From assembly GCA_004020645.1 (NCBI GenBank), contig SAQL01000005.1, positions 1 to 64,000 on the forward strand: a stretch of 64,000 nt of DNA, read 5' to 3'. Shown here in pieces: positions 53,945 to 62,628 of this stretch (within the stretch, counting starts at the first letter, position 1; the number at the start of each line of letters is the position of its first letter). The translations under genes were made by a program, and so were the position numbers. This DNA is from Mesorhizobium sp. (GTDB lineage: Bacteria > Pseudomonadota > Alphaproteobacteria > Rhizobiales > Rhizobiaceae). The notes under the pieces were generated by a model, which had not been told where the DNA came from, searched no databases, and worked only from the letters and a program-made list of their open reading frames with translations.

Positions 53945-54529
53945 TCAGAATGGATTCCAGGTGGCGCGCTGGGTAAGCTTGAGATAACCGAGGTTGACGC
54001 CAAGCCGGGCGCCGACGCCGGTGCGGATCGGCACCAGCAGCACATTGTTGTTCTTCATCACGTTGAAGCCGACGCCAGCCACGAGATAGGCAGAGCCGGC
54101 AAGACCGCCGAAACGATTGTAGAGGCTGTTCACGTCGTCGAGATTATAGACCAGCATCATCACCCGCGAGCCCTCGCCGCCAAAATCCCAGCCGAGCGAC
54201 GGGCCCTGCCAGAACACTTTGTGATCGCCGGCATTCTTGGTGTAGAGCGTGCCTTCGCCATAGGTCAGGCCACCGATCAGCGCGCCCGAGCCCTCCTCGC
54301 CAAGCAAATAGCCATTAGGCAGGCCGTAGGAGGCGAAAATCTTCTCGACGACGGTGGCGAGCCCGCCCGACGTCGCGCCGAAGAATTTATGACCGGAATC
54401 GACGATCTCCTGAGCGGTGTATTCCTGGGCCCGCGAAGGCGAGGTCGAAAAGACGATGACAAGGCCCATGAGAGCGATCGCCATTGAGGTGACACGGAAA
54501 AAACTCCGGTCGTAGTATCGGGAAAACAT
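53945..54529 (-). CDS. eipA: DUF1134 protein, EipA-like
   Basis: 194 aa from ATG 54529. An uncleaved or Sec signal at about 16-38, followed by the lipid-binding-like beta fold typified by GYLLGEEGSGALIGGLTYGEG and LVAGVGFNVMKNNNVLLVPI. EipA is the Brucella DUF1134 periplasmic protein needed for envelope integrity. The gene sits directly before the CtrA region on the other strand; an envelope-stress link is inference. Confidence 0.85.
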   Translation of the reverse strand: MFSRYYDRSFFRVTSMAIALMGLVIVFSTSPSRAQEYTAQEIVDSGHKFFGATSGGLATVVEKIFASYGLPNGYLLGEEGSGALIGGLTYGEGTLYTKNAGDHKVFWQGPSLGWDFGGEGSRVMMLVYNLDDVNSLYNRFGGLAGSAYLVAGVGFNVMKNNNVLLVPIRTGVGARLGVNLGYLKLTQRATWNPF

Positions 54530-54882
54530 GCTTCCAATCTCCGTCAGGGAGCACTTTCGCCGACGCCTCACATCCGCGCGGCTCTTTGGCGGCCGCTAAG
54601 GATGACTGTTATGGGCAAACTAAGCCGTAATCCTTTTTCAACCATTAAGCTTTCACATGAAGATGGCGGTTAGAAGGCTGGCTTCGAGCTGGTTTCGCGT
54701 CGCCCCGCAGTCTCCGCACCCTGCGTGAACACACCATTTTTGATAACGACAATTCCGGATTTGTTGCTGCACGCTCAGGCGCTGTGTATTCAAGGCCTTG
54801 GGAGAGAGCGTGATTCGTATGGGCAGGCGTGATCATTTATCGCGCGGCCATTTCTAGTGAAATTTTTCAGGGACTTTCGCCG
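54530..54882. other. Gap between eipA-like gene and chpT
   Basis: 353 bases with no credible gene. It holds the two divergent starts. TTAAGC and CATTAAG-type AT-rich stretches occur near 54640-54655, but I see no full CtrA-type TTAA-N7-TTAA site here. No terminator or repeat is evident. Confidence 0.3.
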
Positions 54883-55512
54883 ATGGCCGAGCTTTTCACC
54901 CTTTCCGCACCCGATCTCGCCGCGCTTTTGTGCAGCCGGGTCTGCCACGACATCATTTCGCCGGTCGGCGCCATAAACAACGGGCTTGAGCTGCTCGACG
55001 AAGGCGGCGCCGACGAAGATGCCATGAAATTGATTCGGCAGAGCGCCAGAAACGCTTCGGCCCGCCTGCAATTCGCCCGCATCGCCTTCGGCGCAGCCGG
55101 TTCTGCCGGCATGATGATCGACACGGGGGACGCCGAGGCCGTTGCGATCGCCTTTTTGAAGAACGAGAAGCCGGAACTGGTCTGGAACGGAACCCGTGCG
55201 CTGCTGCCCAAGAACAAGGTAAAGCTGCTGCTCAATCTCATTCTCGTCGCCAACGCCGCCATTCCGCGTGGCGGTAAGCTTACGGTTACGCTTGAAAACC
55301 TCGACACAGAACCCCGCTTTGCGCTCGCCGCGAGCGGTCTGATGCTGCGCGTGCCGCCCAAATTCCTGGAACTCCATTCCGGCAACAGGCCTGAAGAACC
55401 GATCGACGCGCATTCGGTGCAGCCCTACTACACGTTGCTTCTGGCGCGCGAGGCGAACATGACGATATCGATCCACGCAACCGCAGAAGAAATCGTACTA
55501 TCGGCTGCTTGA
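54883..55512 (+). CDS. chpT: Histidine phosphotransferase ChpT
   Basis: 209 aa from ATG 54883. The DHp-like region LCSRVCHDIISPVGAINNG carries His22, the phospho-accepting His, and a degenerate ATPase-like C-terminal half follows. ChpT transfers phosphoryl groups from the hybrid kinase CckA to CtrA and CpdR. Lies upstream of a receiver protein and the oppositely oriented ctrA gene, matching the alphaproteobacterial cell-cycle cluster. Cytoplasmic. Confidence 0.92.
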   Translation: MAELFTLSAPDLAALLCSRVCHDIISPVGAINNGLELLDEGGADEDAMKLIRQSARNASARLQFARIAFGAAGSAGMMIDTGDAEAVAIAFLKNEKPELVWNGTRALLPKNKVKLLLNLILVANAAIPRGGKLTVTLENLDTEPRFALAASGLMLRVPPKFLELHSGNRPEEPIDAHSVQPYYTLLLAREANMTISIHATAEEIVLSAA

Positions 55513-55759
55513 AGTTACTAAGAAATGATTGAAAAGGATGAATAAGAGTTTTTAGACAATATTTACTACGCCATCACGGTTAAATGAAATGAGCCTTCCA
55601 GGCTAGTTCGGCCGAAGCATCGGTCAAGAAGTTTCCGTAAAAGCTGTTCTTGCAAAAATTTTACCTATCGGCTTTTCAGCTTCTTTACCGGATTGATCGT
55701 ACCGTGCCTTTCAGTACCGCGACGCTGCCGGATTGCCGCATGGCAAAGAGGGCCCGGAA

Positions 55760-56128
55760 ATGAAACGCTGCATGTTCATCGACGATTCGAGCGTCATCAG
55801 GAAGGTCGCAAAGCGCATCCTGGGTGGTTCCGACATGCTGGTCATCGAAGCTGCCAGCGGGTTTGACGCGGTCGAGATGTGCACTGCCGACATGCCGGAT
55901 ATCATCGTCGTCGACGGCGCCTTGCCGGACATGCAGGCGGAGGACGTCATCCGCCGCATACGCGCCATGGAAGGTCCGATACAGCCCCAGATGCTGATTT
56001 CGCTGGTTGAGGTCGACGTCGCTTCGATCATGCGGGCAAAGCGCGCCGGCGCTCAAGGCTATCTGCTGAAGCCGTTCAATCGGCCGCAACTTCTCGAATG
56101 CTTCCGCACCTTGAGAATTGCAGCCTGA
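55760..56128 (+). CDS. Single-domain response regulator next to ctrA
   Basis: 122 aa from ATG 55760 (GAGGG upstream). The receiver fold is intact: Asp8-Asp9 in FIDDSS, phospho-acceptor Asp52 in VVDGALPDM and Lys104 in YLLKPF. It has no output domain. It resembles CheY-like receivers that sit by ctrA in rhizobia. It may be a CpdR-type or stand-alone relay protein; sequence alone does not say which. Confidence 0.85.
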   Translation: MKRCMFIDDSSVIRKVAKRILGGSDMLVIEAASGFDAVEMCTADMPDIIVVDGALPDMQAEDVIRRIRAMEGPIQPQMLISLVEVDVASIMRAKRAGAQGYLLKPFNRPQLLECFRTLRIAA

Positions 56129-56192
56129 TTCGCCGATCCCTGGCGCATGGCCCCCCGGAAATTGGCGCTCTAATGTCTGCGATACAAACGCA

Positions 56193-56216
56193 AAAATCCG
56201 GCCGAAGCCGGATTTT
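56193..56216. terminator. Bidirectional terminator between receiver and ctrA
   Basis: Perfect 10-bp stem AAAATCCGGC-CGAA-GCCGGATTTT. The A and T flanks let it work in both directions for the convergent receiver gene and ctrA. Confidence 0.85.
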
Positions 56217-56248
56217 GCCGGAAAATCGATCGGATCGGCGTCGTCAGC

Positions 56249-56944
56249 TCAGGCGCTGACGCGGATATCTTCCGGCTCGCGCAGCACATAGCCGCGACCC
56301 CAAACCGTCTCGATGTAATTCTGGCCGCCGGAAGCGGCGTCGAGCTTCTTGCGCAGCTTGCAGATAAAGACGTCGATAATCTTCAGTTCCGGTTCGTCCA
56401 TGCCACCGTAAAGGTGGTTGAGGAACATTTCCTTGGTGAGCGTAGTGCCCTTGCGCAGCGAGAGCAGCTCCAGCATCTGGTATTCCTTGCCGGTCAGATG
56501 CACGCGCTGGCCACCGACCTCAACGGTCTTGGCATCGAGATTGACCACCAGGTCGCCGGTGGTGATGACGGACTGGGCATGGCCCTTGGAACGCCGCACG
56601 ATAGCGTGGATGCGGGCGACCAGTTCGTCCTTGTGGAACGGCTTGGTCATATAGTCGTCTGCGCCGAAGCCGAGGCCGCGTACCTTGTCCTCGATGCCGG
56701 CCATGCCGGAGAGGATAAGGATCGGCGTCTTCACTTTGGAAAGGCGAAGTGTTCTCAAGACCTCGTATCCCGACATGTCGGGGAGATTGAGGTCTAGAAG
56801 GATGATATCGTAGTCGTAGAGCTTGCCTAGATCGACACCTTCTTCGCCAAGATCGGTGGTATAGACGTTGAAACTTTCCGATTTCAGCATCAGCTCGATG
56901 CTTTGTGCGGTTGCACTGTCATCTTCTATCAGCAGAACACGCAT
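56249..56944 (-). CDS. ctrA: Cell-cycle response regulator CtrA
   Basis: 231 aa. Receiver with Asp51 in [14 protein letters not shown] and Lys101 in DYMTKPF, then an OmpR-type winged helix ([30 protein letters not shown], about 150-180; [11 protein letters not shown]). Master regulator that binds TTAA-N7-TTAA boxes, controlled by phosphorylation through ChpT and by ClpXP proteolysis (the C-terminal Val-Ser-Ala fits a hydrophobic degron). The region upstream has four GANTC sites and CtrA-like half-sites, indicating autoregulation and methylation control. Confidence 0.97.
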   Translation of the reverse strand: MRVLLIEDDSATAQSIELMLKSESFNVYTTDLGEEGVDLGKLYDYDIILLDLNLPDMSGYEVLRTLRLSKVKTPILILSGMAGIEDKVRGLGFGADDYMTKPFHKDELVARIHAIVRRSKGHAQSVITTGDLVVNLDAKTVEVGGQRVHLTGKEYQMLELLSLRKGTTLTKEMFLNHLYGGMDEPELKIIDVFICKLRKKLDAASGGQNYIETVWGRGYVLREPEDIRVSA

Positions 56945-57395
56945 TTCATTCCCCTTTTCTGCTGCCGGACCATTTCACGACCCGTCCAGGACCGGAGCAG
57001 TGATTGCCTGAGCAGAGGCTGCCATCGAATGGTTAACAAAACCTAATTCCGTGCCGCTGACGGTACCAGATTTTTTAACCCCTTTCTACACCTTGTTGAA
57101 TCTAATAGCGAATCATAGAACCAAACTGCTAATGCAAAACATTAATAAGCCAGACTAAGTGACTCCAGGGACTCGCTGGCCGTGCTTCCGCATCGAGAGC
57201 CGGAATTTTTACCCGGCCTTAAGTCCTGAGCCGTATGATTAACAATGCCCGTAAACGAATGGTTACCGCCGGCAAAAAACTTTAGGAATTTGTTTCCCAT
57301 GGTTCCTGTAAAGTTGGTGGAAACGGGTGAGGCCTGAGGTTTGCCAGGTGGATTGGACGATATGTGCAGGTGTGCGTTTCCAGGAGTACCGAATC
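56945..57395. promoter_or_regulatory. ctrA/fliJ divergent region with four GANTC sites
   Basis: 451 bases, AT-rich for this window. GANTC, the CcrM methylation site, occurs at 57098-57102 (GAATC), 57110-57114 (GAATC), 57161-57165 (GACTC) and 57170-57174 (GACTC). This is four in 77 bases. TTAAC and TTTTTTAACC half-site-like runs are at about 57031-57036 and 57072-57080, and a TTAA-N6-CTAA pair (57031-57044) is close to the CtrA box. A further GAATC (57391-57395) touches the fliJ start. Confidence 0.7.
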
Positions 57396-57773
57396 ATGAA
57401 GTCACGTGAAAACCTCGTTCGGCTGAAGCAGTTCCAGGTGAATGAGAAGCGGCGGCAATTGCTGCAACTCGACATGATGATCGCTGAATTCGAGCGCATG
57501 GCTGTCGAACTGGAGCTCCAGATCACTGCCGAAGAAAAGAAAGCCGGCATCACCGACATCAACCATTTTGCCTATCCGACCTTCGCCAAGGCAGCGCGCC
57601 TGCGCCGCGACAATCTGAGAAACTCGCAAAGCGACCTCGCCCAGCAGCGGAGCATTGCCGAATCACTGCTCGGCGAAGCCGAAGCGGAGCTTTCCAAAGC
57701 GGAAATGCTCGAATCGCGCGACACCAAGATCCGCGATGCCGAGACCGGCGGCCGCAGCGCCATGATCGGCTGA
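57396..57773 (+). CDS. fliJ: Flagellar FliJ-type protein
   Basis: 125 aa from ATG 57396 (AGGAG 9 bases upstream). A single charged antiparallel coiled-coil (KSRENLVRLKQFQVNEKRRQ, about residues 2-21; LRRDNLRNSQSDLAQQRSIA, about 70-89), the shape of flagellar export chaperone FliJ. Its place divergent from ctrA, sharing the CtrA-like region, is typical for rhizobia. A flagellar role is likely but no other flagellar genes are in the window. Confidence 0.85.
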   Translation: MKSRENLVRLKQFQVNEKRRQLLQLDMMIAEFERMAVELELQITAEEKKAGITDINHFAYPTFAKAARLRRDNLRNSQSDLAQQRSIAESLLGEAEAELSKAEMLESRDTKIRDAETGGRSAMIG

Positions 57774-58182
57774 AAACAAGGCTCTAAGGCCAGTCAACAC
57801 CCAGCGGTCAGGGCGTTGCTCATCTGGAACGTCGCCGCTCATTGGTCGAGCAGCCGCCAGTTTCAGGTCTAAGCTACCAAGCCCCCTTCATGTTCCGCGA
57901 CCGCTCGCATCCGGGCATCCCTAATGTCGGGCACAGGCGATTCCGGCCAGGACCTTATCTTATTGAGCAGCCCACCAGGTTCCGGCCGAGTTCGGCGCGT
58001 CGAGCGGATGTCCGTCGGGCCCGACCGCGCAGGCTTGTGGAAGCTGGCAAGGTCGACGCGAAAAAGCTTGCCGTCCCTGTCGCAAAAACCCGCTCGAAGA
58101 AGCAGGTGCCGCTCATGCCTTTCTCGGCCGATCGGCAGGTGGTGCTGACCGTCTGAAGCAGAGAAAACCGTTGCGGCAAAGC
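57774..58182 (+). other. Gap between fliJ and sciP; no confident gene
   Basis: About 400 bases. An Arg-rich open frame from 57842 to 58156 (104 aa) has no RBS of note, no family look and overlapping alternative frames, so I do not annotate it. I see no other structured element except the sciP terminator at its right edge. Confidence 0.3.
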
Positions 58183-58210
58183 AAAAAGGGCGCGGATTGT
58201 CGCGCCTTTT
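58183..58210 (-). terminator. Terminator of sciP
   Basis: Stem GGCGCG-ATTGTC-type with CGCGCC arms (58189-58194 and 58201-58206), preceded by five A and followed by four T, so it works for the minus-strand sciP transcript and possibly both ways. Ends 19 bases past the sciP stop. Confidence 0.8.
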
Positions 58211-58228
58211 CAGTTCGTCGAACCAGCC

Positions 58229-58504
58229 TTAATGCCGATATTGCTGGATGCGCGTCGTGCGAAGGCCGGCAAGGCCATATTCGTCGATCGATGCCTGCCA
58301 GGATAGGAATTCCTCGGTGGTCAGCTTGTAGCGCTGGCATGCCTCTTCGAGGCTCAAAAGCCCACCCCGTACAGCCGCCACCACTTCCGCCTTGCGCCGG
58401 ATAACCCAGCGACGTGTGTTCGTCGGCGGCAGATCGGCAATCGTAAGGGGGCTGCCGTCAGGCCCGATAACATATTTGACGCGCGGTCTAACAAGATCGG
58501 TCAT
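58229..58504 (-). CDS. sciP: CtrA inhibitory protein SciP (DUF1153)
   Basis: 91 aa. RPRVKYVIGPDGSPLTIADL and then RRKAEVVAAVRGGLLSLEEA and EFLSWQASIDEYGLAGLRTT match DUF1153/SciP almost residue for residue from memory. In Caulobacter SciP binds CtrA on DNA and blocks transcription, shaping the cell-cycle program. A fitting neighbour of ctrA and chpT. Three 11-bp-spaced half-sites lie upstream. Confidence 0.95.
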   Translation of the reverse strand: MTDLVRPRVKYVIGPDGSPLTIADLPPTNTRRWVIRRKAEVVAAVRGGLLSLEEACQRYKLTTEEFLSWQASIDEYGLAGLRTTRIQQYRH

Positions 58505-58560
58505 CGTACTCTCTACTAAAAACTCAAAGACCCAATCCCCACCACATTACTGCCACAGCT

Positions 58561-58586
58561 TTAAAAATTGCCTAAGCGAACCCTAA
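58561..58586 (-). promoter_or_regulatory. Three 11-bp-phased CtrA-like half-sites upstream of sciP
   Basis: Plus-strand text is TTAA (58561-58564), CTAA (58572-58575) and CTAA (58583-58586), each separated by 7 bases. The consensus CtrA box is TTAA-N7-TTAA, so this is two overlapping near-consensus boxes, 57 to 82 bases before the sciP start. CtrA activation or repression of sciP is the expected reading. Confidence 0.65.
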
Positions 58587-58777
58587 TAGCTAGGTAAGGA
58601 TCATGAACGCCGCGTTAGTCTTTTCGTCGGCATTTGAGCTATCTGCCCGCGAGCGCCGAATCCGTTCAAAAAAATCGGCCGGTTCGCGAAGCTGGCGCAC
58701 CCGGAAAGCTTGACCTATATTCCGGCCATTGGCATTCAAGCGCCTTCATCCAGGGCGCCGTCCAGAACGAAAGAACC

Positions 58778-59968
58778 ATGAACAGCCTCGACCTTCCCGG
58801 ACGTCCCGAAAACACCCGCGTCGTTGTCGCCATGTCGGGCGGCGTCGACTCGTCGGTCGTTGCCGGTCTTTTGAAGCGCGAAGGCTATGATGTCGTCGGC
58901 GTCACGCTGCAGCTCTACGACCATGGCGCGGCAACGCACCGGGCCGGCTCATGCTGCGCCGGCCAGGACATCGACGATGCCCGCCGCGTCTCCGAGACGC
59001 TCGGCATTCCGCACTATGTGCTCAATTACGAGGAGCGCTTCCGCAAGGCGGTGATCGACCCCTTCGCCGAGAGCTATGTGGCCGGTGAAACGCCGATCCC
59101 TTGTGTTTCCTGCAACCAGACGGTGAAATTCGCCGACCTTCTGGCGACTGCCAAGGAGCTCGGCGCCGACGCGCTGGCCACCGGCCACTACATCCGCTCC
59201 GGCGCCAACGGCGCCCATCGCGCACTGTACCGGCCGGTCGACGCGGACCGCGACCAGAGCTATTTCCTGTTCGCCACCACGCAGGCGCAGGTCGATTATC
59301 TGCGCTTTCCGCTTGGCGGCCTGTCGAAGCCGCAGGTTCGCGCCATCGCCGAGGAAATGGGGCTGACGGTCGCCGCCAAGCAGGACAGCCAGGACATCTG
59401 CTTCGTGCCACAGGGCAAATATTCCGACATCATCGCCAAGCTGAAGCCGGCTGCTGCCAATCCGGGCGACATCGTCCATATCGACGGCCGCGTACTCGGC
59501 CGCCATGAAGGCATTTTGCGCTACACCATCGGTCAGCGCCGCGGCATCGGCGTCGCCTCGGGCGAGCCGCTCTACGTCGTCCATCTCGATGCCGACCGAG
59601 CCCGCGTCGTCGTTGGCCCGCGCGAGGCGCTGGAGACGCACAAGATCTATTTGCGCGACATGAACTGGCTGGGCGACGCTGCGCTGTCAGATATCCCGGC
59701 GGCCGGGCTGGAGCTTTTCGCCAAGGTCCGCTCGACACGCCCGCCGCGCCCGGCCGTGCTGCATCACAACGCCGGGATCACTTCGGTGGAACTGGTCGAC
59801 GGCGAGTCCGGCATCGCGCCCGGCCAGGCGTGCGTGCTCTATTCCGACGACGGTAACCAGGCCCGCGTGTTCGGCGGCGGCTTCATCGAGCGTTCCGAGC
59901 GTGGCGCCGAGGCCGAGGCGATGCTGACGCGGCTGGCAGCCCGCCCGGCGCAGATTCCCGCCGAATGA
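58778..59968 (+). CDS. mnmA: tRNA-specific 2-thiouridylase MnmA
   Basis: 396 aa from ATG 58778, the family start [19 protein letters not shown]. The ATP pyrophosphatase loop SGGVDSS (20-26) and the two thiolation cysteines Cys112 (in [10 protein letters not shown]) and Cys208 (in DICFVPQ) are intact. MnmA thiolates uridine 34 of Lys, Glu and Gln tRNAs. A palindromic ATCCCGAT-CCT-ATCGGGAT hairpin overlaps the stop codon. A 60-base gap follows the sciP promoter region. Confidence 0.96.
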   Translation: MNSLDLPGRPENTRVVVAMSGGVDSSVVAGLLKREGYDVVGVTLQLYDHGAATHRAGSCCAGQDIDDARRVSETLGIPHYVLNYEERFRKAVIDPFAESYVAGETPIPCVSCNQTVKFADLLATAKELGADALATGHYIRSGANGAHRALYRPVDADRDQSYFLFATTQAQVDYLRFPLGGLSKPQVRAIAEEMGLTVAAKQDSQDICFVPQGKYSDIIAKLKPAAANPGDIVHIDGRVLGRHEGILRYTIGQRRGIGVASGEPLYVVHLDADRARVVVGPREALETHKIYLRDMNWLGDAALSDIPAAGLELFAKVRSTRPPRPAVLHHNAGITSVELVDGESGIAPGQACVLYSDDGNQARVFGGGFIERSERGAEAEAMLTRLAARPAQIPAE

Positions 59969-60016
59969 TCCCGATCCTATCGGGATGATCGGGCTCTAAC
60001 ACAGCGGCACTTCCTC

Positions 60017-60982
60017 TCAGGAAGTCGATCCGGTGTGGGTAACCGTGCCAGCGGTCAGGATGCGCAGCACCCTGATGGCTTCCTCGCCGCTGGTGCGCGG
60101 TTCTGACCGTGTCTCGATGCACTGGATGAAATGCTCGAGCTCTCGCGTCAGCGGCATGCCCTCGCCCACCGCCACATAGGACGGCTCGTTGGTGGTGAAG
60201 GCCCATTGGCCACTGTCTTGCCACACCGCGTGGCGGTAGACGGCGAGCTTGCGCTCCCACGGCTCGACATCGTCGAACACCGCCATCGCCTTGGTGCCGA
60301 CCACGGTCAGCCGCCGCTCGCGGTAAGGGTTGAGCCGCGACGCGAAGAGATGGCTGCGCAGACCGTTGGGAAAGCGCATGTGCAGATGCGCGAAATCGCT
60401 GAGATTGTCGAGGAGCGCTGCCCCCTCGCCACGCACCTCGATCGGTTCCGTGCCGGTGATGGCGAGGATCATCGACAGATCGTGCGGCGCAAGGTCCCAC
60501 AACGCATCGTTCTCGGTGTGGAACTTGCCGAGCCCGAGCCGGTGCGAATGGATATAACGGACCTCGCCGAGCTCGCCATTGTCGATCAGCGCCTTCAACG
60601 TCTCGAAGGCTGGATGAAAGCGCAGTACGTGGCCGACCATGAAGACACGGCCATTGTCGGCCGCCGCCTTCACCGAGCGCTCGGCATCCACCACCGTCAG
60701 CGCGATCGGCTTTTCCACCAGCACGTCCTTGCCGCCCTGGACGGCGCGCACCGCCATGTCGGCATGGAACTGCGGCGGCAGCGCCATGACGATGGCATCG
60801 ACGTCGCTGCGGACAAAGAGCGCCTCCGGCTCGATCGCCAGGCAATCCTGCTCACTGGCGAAACCTTCGGCGCGGGCAGGGTTGACGTCCGAGACCGCGT
60901 GCAGCGCGCCGAGCGCCTTGAGGGTGCGGATGTGGTTGCTGCCCCAGTATCCGCAACCGAGGACTGCAATGCGCGGTTTCAT
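60017..60982 (-). CDS. Gfo/Idh/MocA oxidoreductase, WbpB-like
   Basis: 321 aa from ATG 60982 (GGAA 4-6 bases upstream). The Rossmann loop VLGCGYWGSNHIRTL, catalytic EKPIAL and HDLSMILAI at about 160-170 are family landmarks. Such enzymes are NAD(P) oxidoreductases, often of nucleotide sugars (WbpB/WlbA-like) or inositol. Substrate unknown. Convergent with mnmA. Confidence 0.88.
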   Translation of the reverse strand: MKPRIAVLGCGYWGSNHIRTLKALGALHAVSDVNPARAEGFASEQDCLAIEPEALFVRSDVDAIVMALPPQFHADMAVRAVQGGKDVLVEKPIALTVVDAERSVKAAADNGRVFMVGHVLRFHPAFETLKALIDNGELGEVRYIHSHRLGLGKFHTENDALWDLAPHDLSMILAITGTEPIEVRGEGAALLDNLSDFAHLHMRFPNGLRSHLFASRLNPYRERRLTVVGTKAMAVFDDVEPWERKLAVYRHAVWQDSGQWAFTTNEPSYVAVGEGMPLTRELEHFIQCIETRSEPRTSGEEAIRVLRILTAGTVTHTGSTS

Positions 60983-61091
60983 CAATTCCAACTCTAGAAT
61001 TTCGTGGCCGAGACATAGCGGCGCGCCCCGCCGAACTCAACCCCGGCATTTCCGTGCCCAATTATCTGCTCGGCAAAGCTTTCCGGCCATT

Positions 61092-61122
61092 GGAGCGATG
61101 TGCGTCCGCTTGGACGCACAGG
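61092..61122 (+). repeat. Small GCGTCC palindromic repeat, copy 2
   Basis: GGAGCGATGTGCGTCCGCTT-type element, arms GTGCGTCC and GGACGCAC (61100-61107 and 61112-61119), related to 51692-51720. It lies upstream of the tRNA. Confidence 0.75.
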
Positions 61123-61325
61123 CACGCGTCTCAAGACCGTGAAGCTTCGCATCATGCCGGGGATCGATTCCGATTTCGCAAAGCACGATGCGATAGAATG
61201 TGCCGGCATACCGGCTGCATCGATGCTTGACAGGCTTGGCATCCCAACCTTATATCCGCCCGACCTTGGCGAACGCTTCGACATGCCTTCTGATTTAAGG
61301 CGGATTTCGGACCTTTCGCCGCCCT

Positions 61326-61402
61326 GGCGGGGTAGCTCAGTTGGTTAGAGCACGGGAATCATAATCCTGGGGTCGGGGGTTCAAGTCCCTCTCCCGCTAC
61401 CA
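61326..61402 (+). tRNA. tRNA with CAT anticodon (probably elongator Met)
   Basis: 77 nt, encoded CCA. A full cloverleaf folds: acceptor GGCGGGG with TCCCGCT (two G-U), D arm AGCTCAGTTGGTTAGAGC, anticodon arm CGGGA-ATCATAA-TCCTG with CAT at 61360-61362, T arm GGGGGTTCAAGTCCCT. It resembles the rhizobial elongator Met tRNA I recall, with several changes. Ile2 with modified C34 cannot be ruled out. The unfamiliar genes begin just downstream, as when an element integrates at a tRNA. Confidence 0.93.
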
Positions 61403-61432
61403 TAACTACTTGAAATCGCTTGATAATTCAGA

Positions 61433-61452
61433 CCCGCCGGATGGCGGGTTTT
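61433..61452 (+). terminator. Terminator after the tRNA
   Basis: CCCGCC-GGAT-GGCGGG then TTTT, 30 bases past the tRNA 3' end. A clear intrinsic terminator for the tRNA transcript. Confidence 0.85.
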
Positions 61453-61497
61453 CATTTTCGTCGCCGGGGTAACGCCCCGGGTAACGCGAGAGAACGC

Positions 61498-61887
61498 TTA
61501 GGTCGCATTCTTCTGCTTGCGTGAAAATCCATTCAAACGGCCCATCAACTCTTGGATTTGACCATACGTCATCATCTCTCGGGACCAGCCTTTGAGTAAC
61601 TCGTATTGGTCAAAAGTGAGTTCACGATGATTGACACCGCAAAAGGCGACCAGGGGCAATGGCACCTCTCGATCCTCGTCAACAATGTAGTCTTCGATGG
61701 AATAATCCGGGCCAACCTTTCGCAAGACCGTCCCGATCCGCACCCTCAAATCGGACTTCTTCCCCTTCCATTCGACAAGCCGTCCAAACACCCGGCGAAC
61801 GTACTCGGTTGGTTGCGGGAGAAGATCGACGATGCTCGCGACAGTGGCGTCGGCTGGAAGTCCTGGATGGATTTGCTTTCTAGCCAT
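61498..61887 (-). CDS. Hypothetical protein of putative integrated element
   Basis: 129 aa from ATG 61887 (AAGGGG 5-6 bases upstream). Composition is unlike the core genes, with more Lys/Ile and lower GC. A winged-helix-like pattern is possible (ASIVDLLPQPTEYVRRVFGRLVEW), but I cannot assign a family. The 96-base gap back to the tRNA and the block to the right, on the same strand, place it within the presumed element. Confidence 0.5.
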   Translation of the reverse strand: MARKQIHPGLPADATVASIVDLLPQPTEYVRRVFGRLVEWKGKKSDLRVRIGTVLRKVGPDYSIEDYIVDEDREVPLPLVAFCGVNHRELTFDQYELLKGWSREMMTYGQIQELMGRLNGFSRKQKNAT

Positions 61888-62046
61888 TGAGCCCCTTCTT
61901 CCTCCATCTCTTAGCACGTTCCCTGACCCGGTAGGAACGCCTCGTAGGCGTGTGTTCGCCTCGCCCCAGGCCCTTCGCGTGCGCCGGATCGGCCGCGCTC
62001 GTCCTGCACAGAGATAGGCCTGAATTCGACGGGTCGAAGCACATGC

Positions 62047-62628
62047 TTACTGCTCCGCCTCGGGCTTAGGTGGAAACTTCGCGAGCAATTTTTGATCAAC
62101 AGGCGCAGTCTGCTGACCTTGGGATCGAATTTGGAGGAGAGCCTGCTCCTGTCGCCACATTCGGACCTCCTCTTCTCGCGCCAGCGCATTCGGATAGTAG
62201 ATGCGCGCAATATCGTCGACCTTAAGCGTATTTGACAGGCCGATATCAGCGCCCATCTCCTTCAGGAGAACCCGGAGCTTTTCCTCCCGTAGCTGTGTAT
62301 GAGGGACCTCAGCGGTATGGAAAATGGCGAACAAATCGGCCCAAGCCTCACGCACTCCAGGTGAGTCGGAAAAAACGAAGTCGATCGAGTTCAACATCCG
62401 GACAGACTCAATAGATGCGATCGTAGCCCGCTCCTGCATCAACGTCGCAAACACTTGGACTTTCATCCGCCTGCGCTCATTATCTTGCTCGGTATCCTTG
62501 CGAATTTTCTCCGCAAGCATTGCTGCAGAACGTGGTCCCTGCCAGGTCGCAAAGACGGCTGCCATGGCGGCGACAGCACTCAAGAAGGCGGAGACCGTGG
62601 CCGGATTTTGAGCGATATATTCGATCAA
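62047..62628 (-). CDS. Membrane-anchored protein, DUF6680-like
   Basis: 193 aa, TTG start at 62628 set by GGGAGA 6 bases upstream; stop of the upstream gene overlaps it (TTGA). A membrane helix lies at residues 8-27 (NPATVSAFLSAVAAMAAVFA). The rest resembles DUF6680: FATLMQERATIASIESVRML, NSIDFVF and IARIYYPNA. Family role is unknown. Co-translation with the GrlR-like gene suggests a two-protein unit. Confidence 0.65.
   Translation of the reverse strand: MIEYIAQNPATVSAFLSAVAAMAAVFATWQGPRSAAMLAEKIRKDTEQDNERRRMKVQVFATLMQERATIASIESVRMLNSIDFVFSDSPGVREAWADLFAIFHTAEVPHTQLREEKLRVLLKEMGADIGLSNTLKVDDIARIYYPNALAREEEVRMWRQEQALLQIRSQGQQTAPVDQKLLAKFPPKPEAEQ

Noticed and set aside
57842..58156. 104-aa Arg-rich open frame between fliJ and sciP
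   Set aside because: No Shine-Dalgarno of note, no recognisable fold, and overlapping alternative frames of similar length.
59968..59986. mnmA terminator at ATCCCGAT/ATCGGGAT
   Set aside because: A clean 8-bp stem, but no T run follows, so it is only mentioned with the gene.
61326..61402. tRNA-Ile2 (CAT with modified C34)
   Set aside because: The acceptor and D-arm look closer to elongator Met; not fully excluded.
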